Shown: positions 41,701 to 51,156 of the stretch, in pieces
Layout: every line of letters begins with the position of its first letter
Position numbering within the stretch: the stretch's first letter is position 1
Assembly (NCBI GenBank): GCA_016342415.1
Contig: JAEIOD010000026.1
Location: 1 to 64,000 of the forward strand
DNA length: 64,000 bases
Source of the DNA: Clostridiales bacterium
Lineage (GTDB): Bacteria > Bacillota > Clostridia > Peptostreptococcales > Acidaminobacteraceae
Reading direction: 5' to 3'
The notes under the pieces: generated by a model
What the model saw: only the letters and a program-made list of their open reading frames with translations
What the model was told of the DNA's origin: nothing
The model's database searches: none
Translations under genes and position numbers: made by a program

Positions 41701-42459
41701 CAAACTCTTAGCGTTATCCACGTTAGGCGGCTCACCTGGACGTAACTTTTTGTAGATTTCAACTAAAGCTTCATCTTGAGAAGTTGTTGAATCTTTTTCT
41801 AAAGTTCTTAATAATCTTTCAGACTCACCAAAAATACCGATGATTTCATGATCAGTTTCGAAACCTAAAGCTCTTATTAAAACAGTTGCAGGTAACTTTC
41901 TTGTACGATCAATCCTAACTGAAATAATATCATTAGAATCAGTTTCATACTCTAACCATGCACCACGATTCGGGATTACAGTTGTAGAATACAATTTAGA
42001 ACCAACTTTATCAAATTTCATATCATAGTATGGTCCTGGTGAACGTACCAATTGCGAAACAATTACACGTTCTGCTCCGTTAATAACAAAAGTTCCTTTT
42101 GTTGTCATCATAGGGAAGTCACCCATGAAAACTTTTTGCTCTTTAACTTCGCCAGTTTCCTTGTTAATGAACCTTACCTGAACCTTTAACGGTTTAGCAT
42201 AAGTTACATCTCTATCTTTACATTCTTCGATATCATACTTTGCCTTGTCTTCTAATTCGTAATCAACAAATTCCAACACTAAGTTTTCCGTATAATCTTT
42301 GATCGGTGAAATGTCATTGAAAGCTTCCATTAATCCTGTTTCTAAGAACCATCTAAATGATTTCTTTTGTACTTCAACTAGATTAGGTTTTTCAATTACA
42401 TCTTTAACCTTTGAAAAACTCATTCTTTCAGCATTTCCAAGTTGTATAGGTTGCGGCAT
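38740..42459 (-). CDS. rpoB: DNA-directed RNA polymerase subunit beta
   Basis: Catalytic subunit of 1239 residues. The rifampicin region reads [19 protein letters not shown] then [11 protein letters not shown]: the usual His-Lys at E. coli positions 526-527 is Asn-Leu (Asn codon 40932-40930). The C terminus is a long acidic tail. ATG at 42459 is preferred over an adjoining TTG because GGGGTG is 8 nt upstream. Confidence 0.98.
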   Translation of the reverse strand: MPQPIQLGNAERMSFSKVKDVIEKPNLVEVQKKSFRWFLETGLMEAFNDISPIKDYTENLVLEFVDYELEDKAKYDIEECKDRDVTYAKPLKVQVRFINKETGEVKEQKVFMGDFPMMTTKGTFVINGAERVIVSQLVRSPGPYYDMKFDKVGSKLYSTTVIPNRGAWLEYETDSNDIISVRIDRTRKLPATVLIRALGFETDHEIIGIFGESERLLRTLEKDSTTSQDEALVEIYKKLRPGEPPNVDNAKSLLFSLLFDDKRYDLAKVGRYKYNKKLGVADRIMETVITESIVDPRTGEILFEEGHKLSEADAFVVENAGVKVVNVINPEGEEVKVVGSHFVDLDKYVSYDGIKVKGKVHYPSLMHILENYTDEDDIVEQINLNAKKDRKKDESNDRLVPKNIIVDDIIASFSYILNLAQNIGRTDDIDHLGNRRIRSVGELLQNQFRIGLSRMERVVRERMTIQDMEAITPQALINIRPVTAAIKEFFGSSQLSQFMDQNNPLAELTNLRRLSALGPGGLSRERAGFEVRDVHYSHYGRMCPIETPEGPNIGLIGNLSIFAEINEYGFVEAPYNVVEKGTGRATGEIRYMSADEEKDSVIIPASEPLDENGYIINKNVVGRRKADIKEFAREDVSLMEVSPQQMISVATALIPFLENDDANRALMGANMQKQAVPLLVAQAPIIGTGMEYFAARDSGAVNIAPADSTVEYVSATKIVLKRDDSHQRDEFELLKFKRSNQGTCVNQTPLVSKGQKLKAGHIISDGPSTHNGEMALGTNLQIAFMTWNGYNYEDAILLSEELVRKDALTSIHIEEYECEARDTKLGPEEITRDIPNVGEDALKDLDERGIIRIGAEIGPGDILVGKVTPKGETELTAEERLLRAIFGEKAREVRDTSLKAPHGESGIIVDVKVFVRENGDELSPGVNLLVRVYIAKKRKINVGDKMAGRHGNKGVISKILPLEDMPFAEDGTPVQIILNPLGVPSRMNIGQVLEIHLGLAAKKLGWNVATMAFDGAKEGQISDLLDEAGYPRSGKLNLRDGRTGEYFDNPVTVGYMYMLKLHHLVADKIHARSTGPYSLVTQQPLGGKAQFGGQRFGEMEVWALEAYGAAYTLQEILTVKSDDVVGRVKAYEAIVKGENIPEPGIPESFKVLIKEFQSLALDVSVIKSGAGEIEIKEGTDEFADDPSDLDDLIVNDAELGDGVLIEDETGEVVEDDFDEEAFSDDDIIPVDELSIDFED

Positions 42460-42462
42460 CAA

Positions 42463-42608
42463 CTGTTCACCCCTTAAGCAATTTTTTATTGTTTATTTTA
42501 AGAGAATCTTCATTCTCTTTACGTTAAAAATCATGACAAATAGTCGATACTCTTTTTTGCACCTTTTAAACGCGCAAAAAGACATATCGCTACTTATGCC
42601 ATTTTAAA
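42463..42608 (-). promoter_or_regulatory. structured 5' leader of rpoBC
   Basis: About 145 nt. A long hairpin at 42589-42545 pairs CGATA with TATCG and TCTTTTTGC with GCAAAAAAGA around a 13-nt loop. A second, AAGAGAAT/ATTCTCTT (42519-42500) with a GAAG loop, is nearer the start codon. Neither is followed by a terminator-grade U run. I do not recognise a named leader family. Confidence 0.6.
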
Positions 42609-42637
42609 ACTATATCATATAAGCCGTTGTTCGTCAA
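42609..42637 (-). promoter_or_regulatory. promoter P2 of rpoBC
   Basis: TTGACG (42637-42632), 17 bp, TATAGT (42614-42609). Confidence 0.83.
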
Positions 42638-42652
42638 TGATTTTGTGTATTA

Positions 42653-42682
42653 ATTATACCTATATATTATTGATCTAATCAA
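42653..42682 (-). promoter_or_regulatory. promoter P1 of rpoBC
   Basis: TTGATT (42682-42677), 18 bp, perfect TATAAT (42658-42653), in tandem upstream of P2 and downstream of the rplL terminator. Confidence 0.65.
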
Positions 42683-42694
42683 AGGTTCACATAA

Positions 42695-42731
42695 AGAAAA
42701 AAATGGATTTCATTAATGAAATCCATTTTTA
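42695..42731 (-). terminator. terminator of rplJ-rplL
   Basis: AAAATGGATTTCAT and ATGAAATCCATTTT form a stem with a very short loop in the gap before the rpoBC promoters, with T-rich sequence on the minus-strand side. It makes rpoBC a separate unit in the main. Confidence 0.85.
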
Positions 42732-42747
42732 TGAAATTAATTTGATG

Positions 42748-43113
42748 TTACTTAAGCTCTACAGCAGCTCCAGCTTCTTCTAACTTAGCTTTCATAGCTT
42801 CAGCTTCTTCTTTAGTAACGCCTTCTTTGATTGCGCCTGGTGCTTCATCAACTAATGCTTTAGCTTCTTTAAGTCCTAAACCAGTGATTTCTCTAACAAC
42901 TTTGATAACGCCAATTTTCTTAGCGCCAGCGTTAGCTAAAATTACGTCGAACTCAGTTTGTTCTTCAGCTCCACCAGCATCAGCACCACCAGCAGCAACA
43001 ACTACAGGAGCAGCAGCAGATACGCCAAACTCATCTTCACAAGCTTTTACTAATTCGTTTAATTCTAATACAGTCATTTCCTTAATTGCATCAATAATTT
43101 GCTCTTTGTTCAT
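42748..43113 (-). CDS. rplL: 50S ribosomal protein L7/L12
   Basis: Stalk protein of 121 residues. The dimerising N terminus, Ala/Gly-rich hinge ([12 protein letters not shown]) and the C-terminal factor-binding domain [22 protein letters not shown] are in order. Confidence 0.98.
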   Translation of the reverse strand: MNKEQIIDAIKEMTVLELNELVKACEDEFGVSAAAPVVVAAGGADAGGAEEQTEFDVILANAGAKKIGVIKVVREITGLGLKEAKALVDEAPGAIKEGVTKEEAEAMKAKLEEAGAAVELK

Positions 43114-43134
43114 AATACACCTCCGAATAATTTA

Positions 43135-43719
43135 TTATGCTTCTTCTGTTGTTTCAACAGATTCAGCTTGTTCTACAGATTCTTCAACAGGAGCTTCAAC
43201 AGCTTCCGGTTGTACATTTGCTTCGCCTTCTTCAACTCTCTTATCAACGATATTCTTTACTAAGTAAGCAAAGTTCGAAACAGGAGCTTGGAATGAACCA
43301 ACAAGTCTTGAAAGTAATACTTCTCTTGATGGGATATCAGCGATTTCGATAATTTTAACATTATCATAGTATTCGCCTTCAACAACACCAGCTTTTAATT
43401 CTAAGTTAGAATGGTTTTTAGCGAAATCTTTAACGATTTTTGCAGGCGTTACAGGATCTTCGTATCCAAAAGCTACTGCGTTTGGACCAGCAAGATCTGC
43501 TGTTAAACCTTCGAAAGAACTTTCTTTAATTGCTAATTTCATTAAGTTGTTCTTATAAACTTTATACTCAACACCAGCTTCTCTGAATTTAGTTCTTAAC
43601 TCAGTTGCTTCTGCAACTGTAAGACCTCTATAATCCACAAGAATTGCTGACTTAGCATTCGAAAACTTTTCACGAATTTCTTCAACTACTACTTTTTTGT
43701 TTTCAAAGTTTTGAGACAT
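43135..43719 (-). CDS. rplJ: 50S ribosomal protein L10
   Basis: Stalk base protein of 194 residues; SNAKSAILVDYRGLTVAEAT is typical. The last 30 residues form a Glu/Ala/Val-rich acidic tail, longer than the E. coli protein. It probably represses its own operon by binding the leader upstream. Confidence 0.97.
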   Translation of the reverse strand: MSQNFENKKVVVEEIREKFSNAKSAILVDYRGLTVAEATELRTKFREAGVEYKVYKNNLMKLAIKESSFEGLTADLAGPNAVAFGYEDPVTPAKIVKDFAKNHSNLELKAGVVEGEYYDNVKIIEIADIPSREVLLSRLVGSFQAPVSNFAYLVKNIVDKRVEEGEANVQPEAVEAPVEESVEQAESVETTEEA

Positions 43720-43759
43720 TTGTCCACCTCCTTGTTCAGATTTAGGGAATTCACCGAAT

Positions 43760-43862
43760 ATCTTAAAAAAACCTCTACGTATAGACGAAGAGGCAATAAA
43801 TTTAATCTATTTATACCTCGGTAGGATTATTAAGCCTTAGCCCCTACTGTCTATGGTGAATA
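43760..43862 (-). promoter_or_regulatory. L10 leader with attenuator
   Basis: The leader has the features of the Bacillota L10-binding leader: GACAGTAGGGG (43853-43843 region) and CCTACCGAGG (about 43825-43816) that can pair, followed by a terminator in which CCTCT/AGAGG and CGT/ACG stack with seven T (43794-43764). L10 binding is known to favour termination in related species. Confidence 0.82.
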
Positions 43863-43884
43863 CTCATATTTATATTTCTTATGC

Positions 43885-43913
43885 AGTTTATCATTAAAGC
43901 GGACCTATGTCAA
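43885..43913 (-). promoter_or_regulatory. promoter of rplJ-rplL
   Basis: Perfect TTGACA (43913-43908), 17 bp, TAAACT (43890-43885), just past the rplA stop. Confidence 0.8.
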
Positions 43914-43927
43914 CTTTAATTTACACT

Positions 43928-44620
43928 TTATAATTTTGCAGCGTTTAACTTGATTCCTGGACTCATAGTTGATGTTAAAACTACAGATCTTAGGTAAGTT
44001 CCTTTTGCTGCAGCCGGTCTAGCTTTATTGATTGCTTCCATTAAAGCATCCATATTTTCAATTAGATGATTATTCTCGAAAGAAATTTTACCAATTGAAC
44101 AGTGAATAATGTTAGTTTTATCTAGTCTATATTCAACTTTACCAGCTTTGATTTCATTTACCGCTTTTGTAAGATCAAAAGTTACAGTACCTGATTTAGG
44201 GTTTGGCATTAATCCTTTAGGACCTAATACTCTACCTAATCTACCGATAAGACCCATCATATCTGGAGTTGCTACAATTACATCATAGTCAAACCAGTTT
44301 TCTTTTTGAATCTTCTCTACCATATCTTCTGCACCAACAAAGTCAGCGCCAGCAGCTCTAGCTTCTTCAGCTTTTTCGCCTTTAGCTATTACTAGTACCT
44401 TCTTCGAATTTCCAGTACCGTGAGGTAATACGATTGCACCTCTTACTTGTTGATCAGCATGTCTACCATCAACACCCATTTTGAAATGAACTTCAACAGT
44501 TTCATCAAATTTTGCTTTAGCTACGTCTTTTAATAAAACAATCGCTTCGTCTAGATCGTATAATTTAGACTTTTCGATTTTTTTCATAGCATCAGCATAT
44601 CTCTTGCTTAATTTTGCCAT
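43928..44620 (-). CDS. rplA: 50S ribosomal protein L1
   Basis: Mobile stalk protein of 230 residues that moves deacylated tRNA out. [23 protein letters not shown] is the signature. No terminator follows, so some transcripts may run on into rplJ. Confidence 0.98.
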   Translation of the reverse strand: MAKLSKRYADAMKKIEKSKLYDLDEAIVLLKDVAKAKFDETVEVHFKMGVDGRHADQQVRGAIVLPHGTGNSKKVLVIAKGEKAEEARAAGADFVGAEDMVEKIQKENWFDYDVIVATPDMMGLIGRLGRVLGPKGLMPNPKSGTVTFDLTKAVNEIKAGKVEYRLDKTNIIHCSIGKISFENNHLIENMDALMEAINKARPAAAKGTYLRSVVLTSTMSPGIKLNAAKL

Positions 44621-44667
44621 TTTAAATCCTCCTCGTGGTATTAACGACTACGTCTCCCACTTGATTA

Positions 44668-45093
44668 TTATTCTTCTACTACAATACCCATACTTCTAGC
44701 TGTACCCATGATCATGCTAGTAGCAGTTTCGATAGTTGCTGCATTTAAATCTTCTCTCTTGATTTCTGCAATCTCTTGACATTGTGCCTTTGTGATTGTA
44801 GCAACCTTTACTTTATGAGGTTCGCCTGAAGCTTTATCAATTTTAGCCGCTTTCATTAAAAGAACTGCTGCCGGTGGAGTCTTAGTGATAAATGTGTATG
44901 ATCTATCTTGATATACACTGATTACAACTGGAATAATCATTCCTGGTTGATCTGCTGTTTTAGCGTTGAATTCTTTACAGAATTGCATAATATTAAGACC
45001 ATGAGGACCTAACGCCGAACCAACTGGTGGTGCTGGAGTTGCTTTCCCTGCAGGAATTTGTAATTTTACTAAACTTACTAACTTCTTTGCCAT
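44668..45093 (-). CDS. rplK: 50S ribosomal protein L11
   Basis: GTPase-centre protein of 141 residues; [19 protein letters not shown] and [13 protein letters not shown] are typical. Thiostrepton-binding and RelA-signalling site in other bacteria. Confidence 0.98.
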   Translation of the reverse strand: MAKKLVSLVKLQIPAGKATPAPPVGSALGPHGLNIMQFCKEFNAKTADQPGMIIPVVISVYQDRSYTFITKTPPAAVLLMKAAKIDKASGEPHKVKVATITKAQCQEIAEIKREDLNAATIETATSMIMGTARSMGIVVEE

Positions 45094-45127
45094 TTTGTTT
45101 CACCTCCTCGAATGAGTTTATGATATG

Positions 45128-45646
45128 TTATTCTTTTTCAACTTGTATAAAGTCAAGTTCTACAGGAGTTTCTCTTCCGAACATCGAAATAGAAACATGT
45201 AAAATTTGCTTTTCCATGTTTACTTCTTTAACAATACCTTCGAATCCTTCAAATGGACCTGAGACAACTTTAATGCTATCCCCTTCAACAACATCGATTT
45301 CAATCACATGTTTTTCGATACCCATCTTAACAATTTCTTCTTCTGTCAATGGAATCGGTTTTGATTCTGGTCCAACAAATCCAGTTACTCCTCTAGTGTT
45401 TCTTACGATGTACCATGACTCATCTGTCATGAGCATCTTTACAAGACAATAACCTGGGAATATCTTTCTTTGCTTCACTTTTTTCTTACCGTTTTTAATT
45501 TCAACTATTTCTTCGGTAGGGACAGCAACTTCTAAGATAAGGTCATTTTTGCCTCTGTTTTCAACGATTGCTTCGATATTTGCTTTTACTTTGTTTTCAT
45601 GACCTGAGTATGTATGAACAACATACCATTTAGCTTCTTTTGACAT
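45128..45646 (-). CDS. nusG: transcription antitermination/elongation factor NusG
   Basis: Binds RNA polymerase and tunes pausing; 172 residues from MSKEAKWYVVHTYSG, with a NGN domain and a KOW domain (VVSGPFEGFEGIVKEVN). The start codon is odd: the only strong ribosome site (AAGGGAGG) ends about 30 nt upstream of this ATG. A GTG at 45688 in frame would add 14 atypical residues. Either the site is brought close by folding or a non-standard start is used. Confidence 0.94.
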   Translation of the reverse strand: MSKEAKWYVVHTYSGHENKVKANIEAIVENRGKNDLILEVAVPTEEIVEIKNGKKKVKQRKIFPGYCLVKMLMTDESWYIVRNTRGVTGFVGPESKPIPLTEEEIVKMGIEKHVIEIDVVEGDSIKVVSGPFEGFEGIVKEVNMEKQILHVSISMFGRETPVELDFIQVEKE

Positions 45647-45703
45647 ACTGAATAGTGCTACAATTGTAACACTCCACCCTCCCTTCACATAATCTAGTTG
45701 TTA

Positions 45704-45898
45704 TTAACCAACGATTGCTCTGAATAAATAACTAAATACTGCATCACATACTGCTATCATAGCGCCAACTGAAACACACATAGCAAACACTACTGCAGTA
45801 TATTGACCAACTTCTTTACGATTTGGCCAGCTAACTTTTTTTAGTTCCATTCTGACACCTTTGAATGGACTTGTTTTCTTTTTTGTTTGAACAGCCAC
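45704..45898 (-). CDS. secE: preprotein translocase subunit SecE
   Basis: A 64-residue single-pass protein that clamps SecY. The amphipathic segment FKGVRMELKKVSWPNRKEV precedes one membrane helix. It starts with GTG after AAGGA. Gene order rpmG-secE-nusG is standard. Confidence 0.95.
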   Translation of the reverse strand: MAVQTKKKTSPFKGVRMELKKVSWPNRKEVGQYTAVVFAMCVSVGAMIAVCDAVFSYLFRAIVG

Positions 45899-45915
45899 TA
45901 TTTCACATCCTTCAA

Positions 45916-46067
45916 CTATTTAGTTTCCTTATGATTTGTATGAGTCTTACAGAATCTACAATACTTCTTAAGCTCTAATCTATCAGGATTATTTTTCTTA
46001 TTTTTGCTTGTGTTATAGTTTCTTTGCTTACACTCTGTACAAGCTAAAGTAATATTCACTCTCACTT
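45916..46067 (-). pseudogene. rpmG: 50S ribosomal protein L33 with an apparent +2 frameshift
   Basis: A GTG start after AGGAGG gives [15 protein letters not shown], then the frame is lost. In another frame the sequence continues [19 protein letters not shown] and ends with a second zinc pair (CRFC) and HKETK. Joined, these give the normal 49-residue zinc-type L33, but the DNA holds 152 nt rather than 150. The break lies at a run of five A on the minus strand (46023-46019), where three would restore the frame. It may be a sequencing error, a real pseudogene masked by another L33 copy, or programmed frameshifting. The first is likeliest. Confidence 0.8.
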
Positions 46068-46128
46068 CAGACACCTCCTAAACTTTTAGATATTTATATA
46101 TACGTATCCAAAATACCGTTACCTTATT

Positions 46129-46157
46129 AAATTAACACACTAATATACAAATGTCAA
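46129..46157 (-). promoter_or_regulatory. promoter of rpmG-secE-nusG-rplKA
   Basis: Perfect TTGACA (46157-46152), 17 bp, TAATTT (46134-46129). The -10 is weak; the position, 115-bp gap after sigH, fits. Confidence 0.6.
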
Positions 46158-46182
46158 CTAAGGTTTTAAGTATTTCAAATGA

Positions 46183-46839
46183 CTAATCAACTTCAAAATC
46201 TATCTTTAAATATTTTTCTATTTTCTTTTTCACTCTCTGCAAAGCATTATCTATTGATTTTACAGGTTTATCAAGATCAGTTGCAATCTCCTGATAGGAT
46301 TCTCCAGCCAAGTAACAAGTTAAAACTTCCCACTCAAACTTACTGAGGATTTTCCCTATTTTTTCTTTTATAGACGTTACTTCTTCGCGAGATATATATA
46401 GTGTTTCTGGATTCATTGAACGTTTACCTTTTAGAACATCTAAAAGTGTACGTTCCGAATCATCATTATATATTGGTTTGTTCAAAGAAACATATGAGTT
46501 TAAAGGAATATGCTTTTGTCTAGTTGCTGTTTTTATAGCTGTTATGATTTGTCTTTTCACACACAGCTCTGCAAAAGCTTTAAAATTCGAATTCTTCTTA
46601 ACATCATAATCTCTAATAGCTTTGAAAAGACCAATCATACCTTCTTGAATAATATCTTCTGGGTCACCACCAATAAGAAAATACGATCTTGATTTTGCTT
46701 TAACAAAATTCTTGTATTTCCGTATTAGGAAATCAAGAGCGAACATATCTCCTTCATTTGCCCAAGTTGCAATTAATTCATCTGGCATCGTTTTATAATC
46801 TTCAGTTTTAATGTATTTTGCAGATGTACCAGAACTCAT
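46183..46839 (-). CDS. sigH: RNA polymerase sigma-H factor
   Basis: A sigma-70 family factor of 218 residues. In B. subtilis SigH drives early sporulation and transition-phase genes. Region 2 holds DPEDIIQEGMIGLFKAIRDYD, and region 4 a helix-turn-helix (SYQEIATDLDKPVKSIDNALQRVKKK). The ATG at 46839 has GGGAG 8 nt upstream, preferred to an in-frame GTG at 46848. Its presence suggests, but does not prove, a spore former. Confidence 0.93.
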   Translation of the reverse strand: MSSGTSAKYIKTEDYKTMPDELIATWANEGDMFALDFLIRKYKNFVKAKSRSYFLIGGDPEDIIQEGMIGLFKAIRDYDVKKNSNFKAFAELCVKRQIITAIKTATRQKHIPLNSYVSLNKPIYNDDSERTLLDVLKGKRSMNPETLYISREEVTSIKEKIGKILSKFEWEVLTCYLAGESYQEIATDLDKPVKSIDNALQRVKKKIEKYLKIDFEVD

Positions 46840-46878
46840 TATAATCACTCCCTGACCATAAGTAAATACCCAATTTAA

Positions 46879-47403
46879 CTATTTTTCATGTTCTTTCAAC
46901 AAATTCTCCAGATTTTTTAAAGAATGACGGCTTATTTCCGCTTCTTTAGCATGTTCTTGCTCTTTCCGAATGCTTCTTTCAATCTTCTTTCTTATTCTAA
47001 CACATTTATCTTTTAATTCCCAAGGCGTCATTCGAATACCACCATTTCCGAGAATTTGTCTTTGTTGAACCCAATCTGAAGTAGCAACTCTAATAAGAAT
47101 ACGAACATCTGATGATAGCTTTTTCACTTCTCTTTCAATATAAGTATCTGCAGTCTGATTTTCCTTGGTATAAACAATCTTGACACGATTGACCTTTTCT
47201 ATGTTTTCTTTTTTAGATTGAGTCATATAAGCGTCGTATACTACGCATACTTCTTCACCGTAATAGGCAGCATATTCAAACATATAGTCATTCAGTTTTT
47301 CTCTAGCACCCTCAAGGTCAACTTCCAATAAACGCTTCAATTCTGGCCAAGCATTCAAAATATTATAACCGTCTACGAATAGAACGATTTTATGATGACT
47401 CAT
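46879..47403 (-). CDS. rae1: NYN domain ribonuclease Rae1 (YacP)
   Basis: A 174-residue PIN-like endonuclease. In B. subtilis Rae1 cuts mRNA in the ribosomal A site. The N-terminal VDGYNILNAWPEL and the ADTYIEREVKKL segment hold acidic residues of the active site. It lies between rlmB and sigH as in B. subtilis. Confidence 0.9.
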   Translation of the reverse strand: MSHHKIVLFVDGYNILNAWPELKRLLEVDLEGAREKLNDYMFEYAAYYGEEVCVVYDAYMTQSKKENIEKVNRVKIVYTKENQTADTYIEREVKKLSSDVRILIRVATSDWVQQRQILGNGGIRMTPWELKDKCVRIRKKIERSIRKEQEHAKEAEISRHSLKNLENLLKEHEK

Positions 47404-47404
47404 A

Positions 47405-48148
47405 TTAGCCTTGCCTTTGTTTGAAAATTTCGTACATAATTACCGAAGCCGCAACAGAAGCATTCAATGAGGAAACTTTTCCAATCATAGGAATATTAAC
47501 CAAGAAGTCGCATTTTTCTTTAACAAGTCGACTAAGCCCTTGACCTTCATTTCCCATAACCAAAGCAATGGCACCTTTAAAGTCAGCTTGAAAATGTGTT
47601 TGTTCCCCAGTCATATCAGCACCAGCTATCCAAATATTTCTTTCTTTTAAAGTATCGATTGTTCTTGCTAGGTTAGTCACTCTACAAACAGGCACGTACT
47701 CAATGGCACCAGCAGAGGTTTTAGCTACTACAGGTGTTAAACCAACTGCTCTTCGTTTTGGAATGATAATACCATGAGCACCAACAGCATCAGCAGTTCT
47801 CATAATAGATCCTAAATTATGCGGATCGTTTATTTCATCTAATATAATAAAGAACGGCACTTCCTCTTTTTCTTGTACTTCATTTAAAAGATCATCTAAC
47901 TCTTTATAATCATATGCTGCTACAAATGCAATAACCCCTTGATGGTTATCCGATTGCGATAAACCATTGATTTTTTGTCTATCCACATATGATATTACAA
48001 TACCTTTTTCTTTTGCTTTTGCAATGATTTTCTTGATTGAACCTTCTTTTTGTCCGTCAGCAACCATCAACTTGTTAATATCACGACCTGACTGAATGGC
48101 TTCTAGCACAGGATTTCTTCCCTCTATTATATAATCATTATCGTTCAT
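47405..48148 (-). CDS. rlmB: 23S rRNA (guanosine-2'-O-)-methyltransferase RlmB family
   Basis: A SPOUT enzyme of 247 residues that methylates the ribose of 23S G2251 in relatives. The N-terminal substrate domain is followed by the SPOUT knot with NDPHNLGSIMRTADAVG-type (EINDPHNLGSIMRTAD), VMGNEGQGLS and IGKVSSLNASVAASV. Confidence 0.93.
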   Translation of the reverse strand: MNDNDYIIEGRNPVLEAIQSGRDINKLMVADGQKEGSIKKIIAKAKEKGIVISYVDRQKINGLSQSDNHQGVIAFVAAYDYKELDDLLNEVQEKEEVPFFIILDEINDPHNLGSIMRTADAVGAHGIIIPKRRAVGLTPVVAKTSAGAIEYVPVCRVTNLARTIDTLKERNIWIAGADMTGEQTHFQADFKGAIALVMGNEGQGLSRLVKEKCDFLVNIPMIGKVSSLNASVAASVIMYEIFKQRQG

Positions 48149-48910
48149 CTACTCTCCCTTTAAATAATAAGCTCTTTTTTCTTTCACCTTACCACAAGTC
48201 ATTACACCTTCAGGACAGTTACTGCCTACACAGTTAGGTCCAGCATACTTAAACAAAGTAGGTGATACTTCTTTAACAAGATCTAACATAGAATCTGCCA
48301 TATCTCGAATTTCCCATTGTGCCCGATCACAACAACGATGTTTAAAAAAATGCATTAAGGTTCTTGCGTTCATCGTAAATATCATTTTTGTTTCACATGC
48401 ATTAGGAAATACAAATCTAGCATCCTCTATTGCTTTCTTTTCTGCAAAACTTTTAGATTTTTTCTCTGAATAACCTTCAGACAGAAACTCATTATAATAG
48501 CTTTCTTCTAAAGATTCAACCAGTTCATCATAATGTTGTTGATCTTCTTTCATTGCTGTTAAGAATATCTCTCTTGCCTTCGGATTTTTTTCGATCATTG
48601 GAGGCATAACAAAATCAAACTGATCCAATTTTACATATCTTTGTGATTGCTGTGAAAAAGATGCAATTCTATGCCTTACCAGCTGGTGTGTCAAAACACG
48701 ACTCACGCCTTCTACTGCAAAAGTAAATGAAACGTGTTCTATTGGGGATTCATGTCCTAAACTTGAAAGCTTTTCTATAAAATTATGTACTTTCTCATCA
48801 GTTAAACCATCTAATATATCAGAAGTCCCCGTTTTAGAATAACATAATTTCGCTGCAGTCGAAACCAACCTCTCCGGATCTGGTGTATGTGTTAATAAAT
48901 CAACCTTCAT
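48149..48910 (-). CDS. thyX: FAD-dependent thymidylate synthase
   Basis: Makes dTMP from dUMP with methylene-tetrahydrofolate and FADH2. A 253-residue protein with the ThyX motif [14 protein letters not shown] (79-92); the usual Asn after the first Ser is replaced by Ser. It overlaps the upstream hypothetical gene by one base and abuts rlmB; it interrupts the mrnC-rlmB pair of bacilli. Confidence 0.95.
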   Translation of the reverse strand: MKVDLLTHTPDPERLVSTAAKLCYSKTGTSDILDGLTDEKVHNFIEKLSSLGHESPIEHVSFTFAVEGVSRVLTHQLVRHRIASFSQQSQRYVKLDQFDFVMPPMIEKNPKAREIFLTAMKEDQQHYDELVESLEESYYNEFLSEGYSEKKSKSFAEKKAIEDARFVFPNACETKMIFTMNARTLMHFFKHRCCDRAQWEIRDMADSMLDLVKEVSPTLFKYAGPNCVGSNCPEGVMTCGKVKEKRAYYLKGE

Positions 48911-49263
48911 TATTTTTCAATTCCTTCCAAGATACGTTCTTCGGAAAACGGCAGGATCCATAGAATATATTTCCTAACTTTTGCTTTATAAACACCTTCC
49001 GTGGTTTTAATTTCCCCTTCTAGGTCTTTATACTTCTTGTCACCTTCCGACATTTCCGATATCTTTACTATTTTAGGTGTTACTAGATGGTATTCATATA
49101 CCCATCCCGAGTACTGTTCTTCAATTATATTTTCTACTTTCAAATAGAAAGCTTCTTCCAATCCATTCTTTGGTGTATAGTTATCTATCCATAGTGATTT
49201 CACACACAGAATCAATAATAACACGACCATAGCGATTACAATGAACTTATCCCTTTTCGCCAT
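48910..49263 (-). CDS. membrane-anchored protein of unknown function
   Basis: A protein of 117 residues with one N-terminal hydrophobic helix ([19 protein letters not shown], about residues 6-24) and a soluble part of about 90 residues likely outside. I do not recognise a family. ATG at 49263 has GGAGG 6 nt upstream. It overlaps the 3' end of mrnC by 17 bp and thyX by one base. Confidence 0.72.
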   Translation of the reverse strand: MAKRDKFIVIAMVVLLLILCVKSLWIDNYTPKNGLEEAFYLKVENIIEEQYSGWVYEYHLVTPKIVKISEMSEGDKKYKDLEGEIKTTEGVYKAKVRKYILWILPFSEERILEGIEK

Positions 49264-49693
49264 CACTTACCTCCGGATCAATATGTTTGATACCATGTAT
49301 AATCAGTTCTTCCAATCTTTCTTTTTCACCTTTTAAATGCAATAAACCAATCAAAGCCTCAAATCCAGTCGCCATTTTATAGTCTTTGATATTCGCATTC
49401 TTAGCAGGTGTTGAAACCTTCTGGTTTCTCCCGCGCATAACGACTGCCCATTCAGCTTCTGAAAGGTATGGTTTTAAATACTCTACAATTCTAGCCTGAG
49501 CTGAAGCTTTTACAAATGTAACCCCTCTTTTATTAAGTTCATTAACACTGGATCTGTAATTGTTCATAACATAAGTACGAATGTAAACTTCATAAACAGC
49601 ATCTCCAATATAAGCAAGTTTTAGTCCATTCATCATTTTAACTTCATCATCCGATAATTTTCTTCGATCAATTTTATCTACAAATTGCTTCAA
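49247..49693 (-). CDS. mrnC: Mini-ribonuclease III
   Basis: An RNase III catalytic domain without the double-stranded-RNA domain; it trims 23S rRNA ends in B. subtilis. LAYIGDAVYEVYIRTYV holds the acidic site and FEALIGLLHL the second block. The start is uncertain: TTG at 49693 (148 residues) has AAAGGTG close by; a longer frame to 49729 overlaps cysS further. Confidence 0.9.
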   Translation of the reverse strand: MKQFVDKIDRRKLSDDEVKMMNGLKLAYIGDAVYEVYIRTYVMNNYRSSVNELNKRGVTFVKASAQARIVEYLKPYLSEAEWAVVMRGRNQKVSTPAKNANIKDYKMATGFEALIGLLHLKGEKERLEELIIHGIKHIDPEVSDGEKG

Positions 49694-49703
49694 CACATCA
49701 CCT

Positions 49704-51098
49704 TTACCTTTTGTATGACCACTTAACACCTGTTGGTGTATCTTCTAGTATAATACCTTTTTCCAGTAGCAGGTCTCTTATCTCATCCGATTTCTCAAAA
49801 TCCTTGTTTTTTCTAGCTTCTTGGCGTTCTTCAACAAGTGCTTTTAAGTCATCTGCCAAATCATCATTTTCTTTAGTCAACAAACCTAAAACACTTGTTA
49901 ATTCATTTAACAAATCAATACTTTTCAGAATATACGTTCTAGAAGATTCATCGTTCATATCTTTATTCAAATCTCTAACCAGTTCAAATACGGCAGCAAT
50001 ACCATCAGCAGTATTAAAGTCATCATCCAACGCTTCAATGAATTTTTCTTTATGTCTGTAATATGAGTTTAACACATCCACTTCTTTTGCTGTTACTGCA
50101 TCCTCGGCAGTCTTAAGTAGGTGCATCATATTATCACGCGCTGTATAGATTCTTTCCAAACCATTTGCCGCTGACTCAACAAGCTCTCTGCTAAAGTTTA
50201 CAGGATGTCTATAATGCACTGACAATAAGAAGAATCTTACCACTTCAGCATCATATTTTTCTAGAATCTCTCTCACTGTAAAGAAATTACCTTCTGATTT
50301 GGACATTTTTTTATTATCAATATTGATATAACCATTGTGCATCCAGTAGTTTGCCAATGTTTTACCCGTATACGCTTCACTTTGTGCCACTTCATTTTCA
50401 TGATGTGGAAATACCAAATCTTTACCACCAGCATGAATATCGATGGTTTCCCCCAAATGCTTGTTGATCATTGCCGAACATTCAATATGCCACCCCGGAC
50501 GTCCTTCACCCCAAGGCGATCTCCAGGCAATTTGCCCCTCTTTTTTTAATTTCCAAAGAGCAAAATCCATTGGATTTTTTTTAATTGCACTGACTTCAAC
50601 ACGGGCACCCGCTTCTAAATCATCAATGTTTTGTCCTGATAACTTACCGTAACCTTTATAAGCTTTCATATCAAAATACACATCACCTTCAACTTCGTAA
50701 GCAAAACCTTTTGATATCAAAACTTTAATCATTTTTATGATGTTACCAATATTTTCTGATACTTTGGGATGTACGTCTGCATGTCTAACCCCTAAAGCAT
50801 CTGCATCTTTATAGTATTCTTCAATAAAACGATTGGCAACAGCCATTGCCTCATCGCCTTCTTCTAAAGCTTTTTTATCTATTTTATCATTAACATCTGT
50901 GAAGTTTTGAACATAAGTGACATCATAACCTCTATATTCTAGATAACTTCTAAAGGCATCAAATATTAAAAACGGTCTCGCATTACCAATATGAAAATAA
51001 TTATAAACCGTAGGTCCACACACATACATTTTAACTTTATTAGGTTCAATCGTTTTGAACTCCTCTTTTTCTCTAGATAACGTATTATAAATTTTCAT
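49704..51098 (-). CDS. cysS: cysteinyl-tRNA synthetase
   Basis: Class I enzyme of 464 residues. HIGH-type HIGNARPF near residue 36, KMSKSEGN near 269, and zinc-site Cys/His residues (CGPTVYN, ECSAM, HHENE) are present. Second gene after the Cys T-box, with cysE. Confidence 0.97.
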   Translation of the reverse strand: MKIYNTLSREKEEFKTIEPNKVKMYVCGPTVYNYFHIGNARPFLIFDAFRSYLEYRGYDVTYVQNFTDVNDKIDKKALEEGDEAMAVANRFIEEYYKDADALGVRHADVHPKVSENIGNIIKMIKVLISKGFAYEVEGDVYFDMKAYKGYGKLSGQNIDDLEAGARVEVSAIKKNPMDFALWKLKKEGQIAWRSPWGEGRPGWHIECSAMINKHLGETIDIHAGGKDLVFPHHENEVAQSEAYTGKTLANYWMHNGYINIDNKKMSKSEGNFFTVREILEKYDAEVVRFFLLSVHYRHPVNFSRELVESAANGLERIYTARDNMMHLLKTAEDAVTAKEVDVLNSYYRHKEKFIEALDDDFNTADGIAAVFELVRDLNKDMNDESSRTYILKSIDLLNELTSVLGLLTKENDDLADDLKALVEERQEARKNKDFEKSDEIRDLLLEKGIILEDTPTGVKWSYKR

Positions 51099-51156
51099 GA
51101 CTTTCTCCTTTTTATCTAATCCATTATATCACTATTTAAACACTTACAAAAGTATG

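Noticed and set aside
42827-43267. Open frame on the plus strand opposite rplL and rplJ
   Set aside because: Complement of Ala/Glu-rich codons; no ribosome site.
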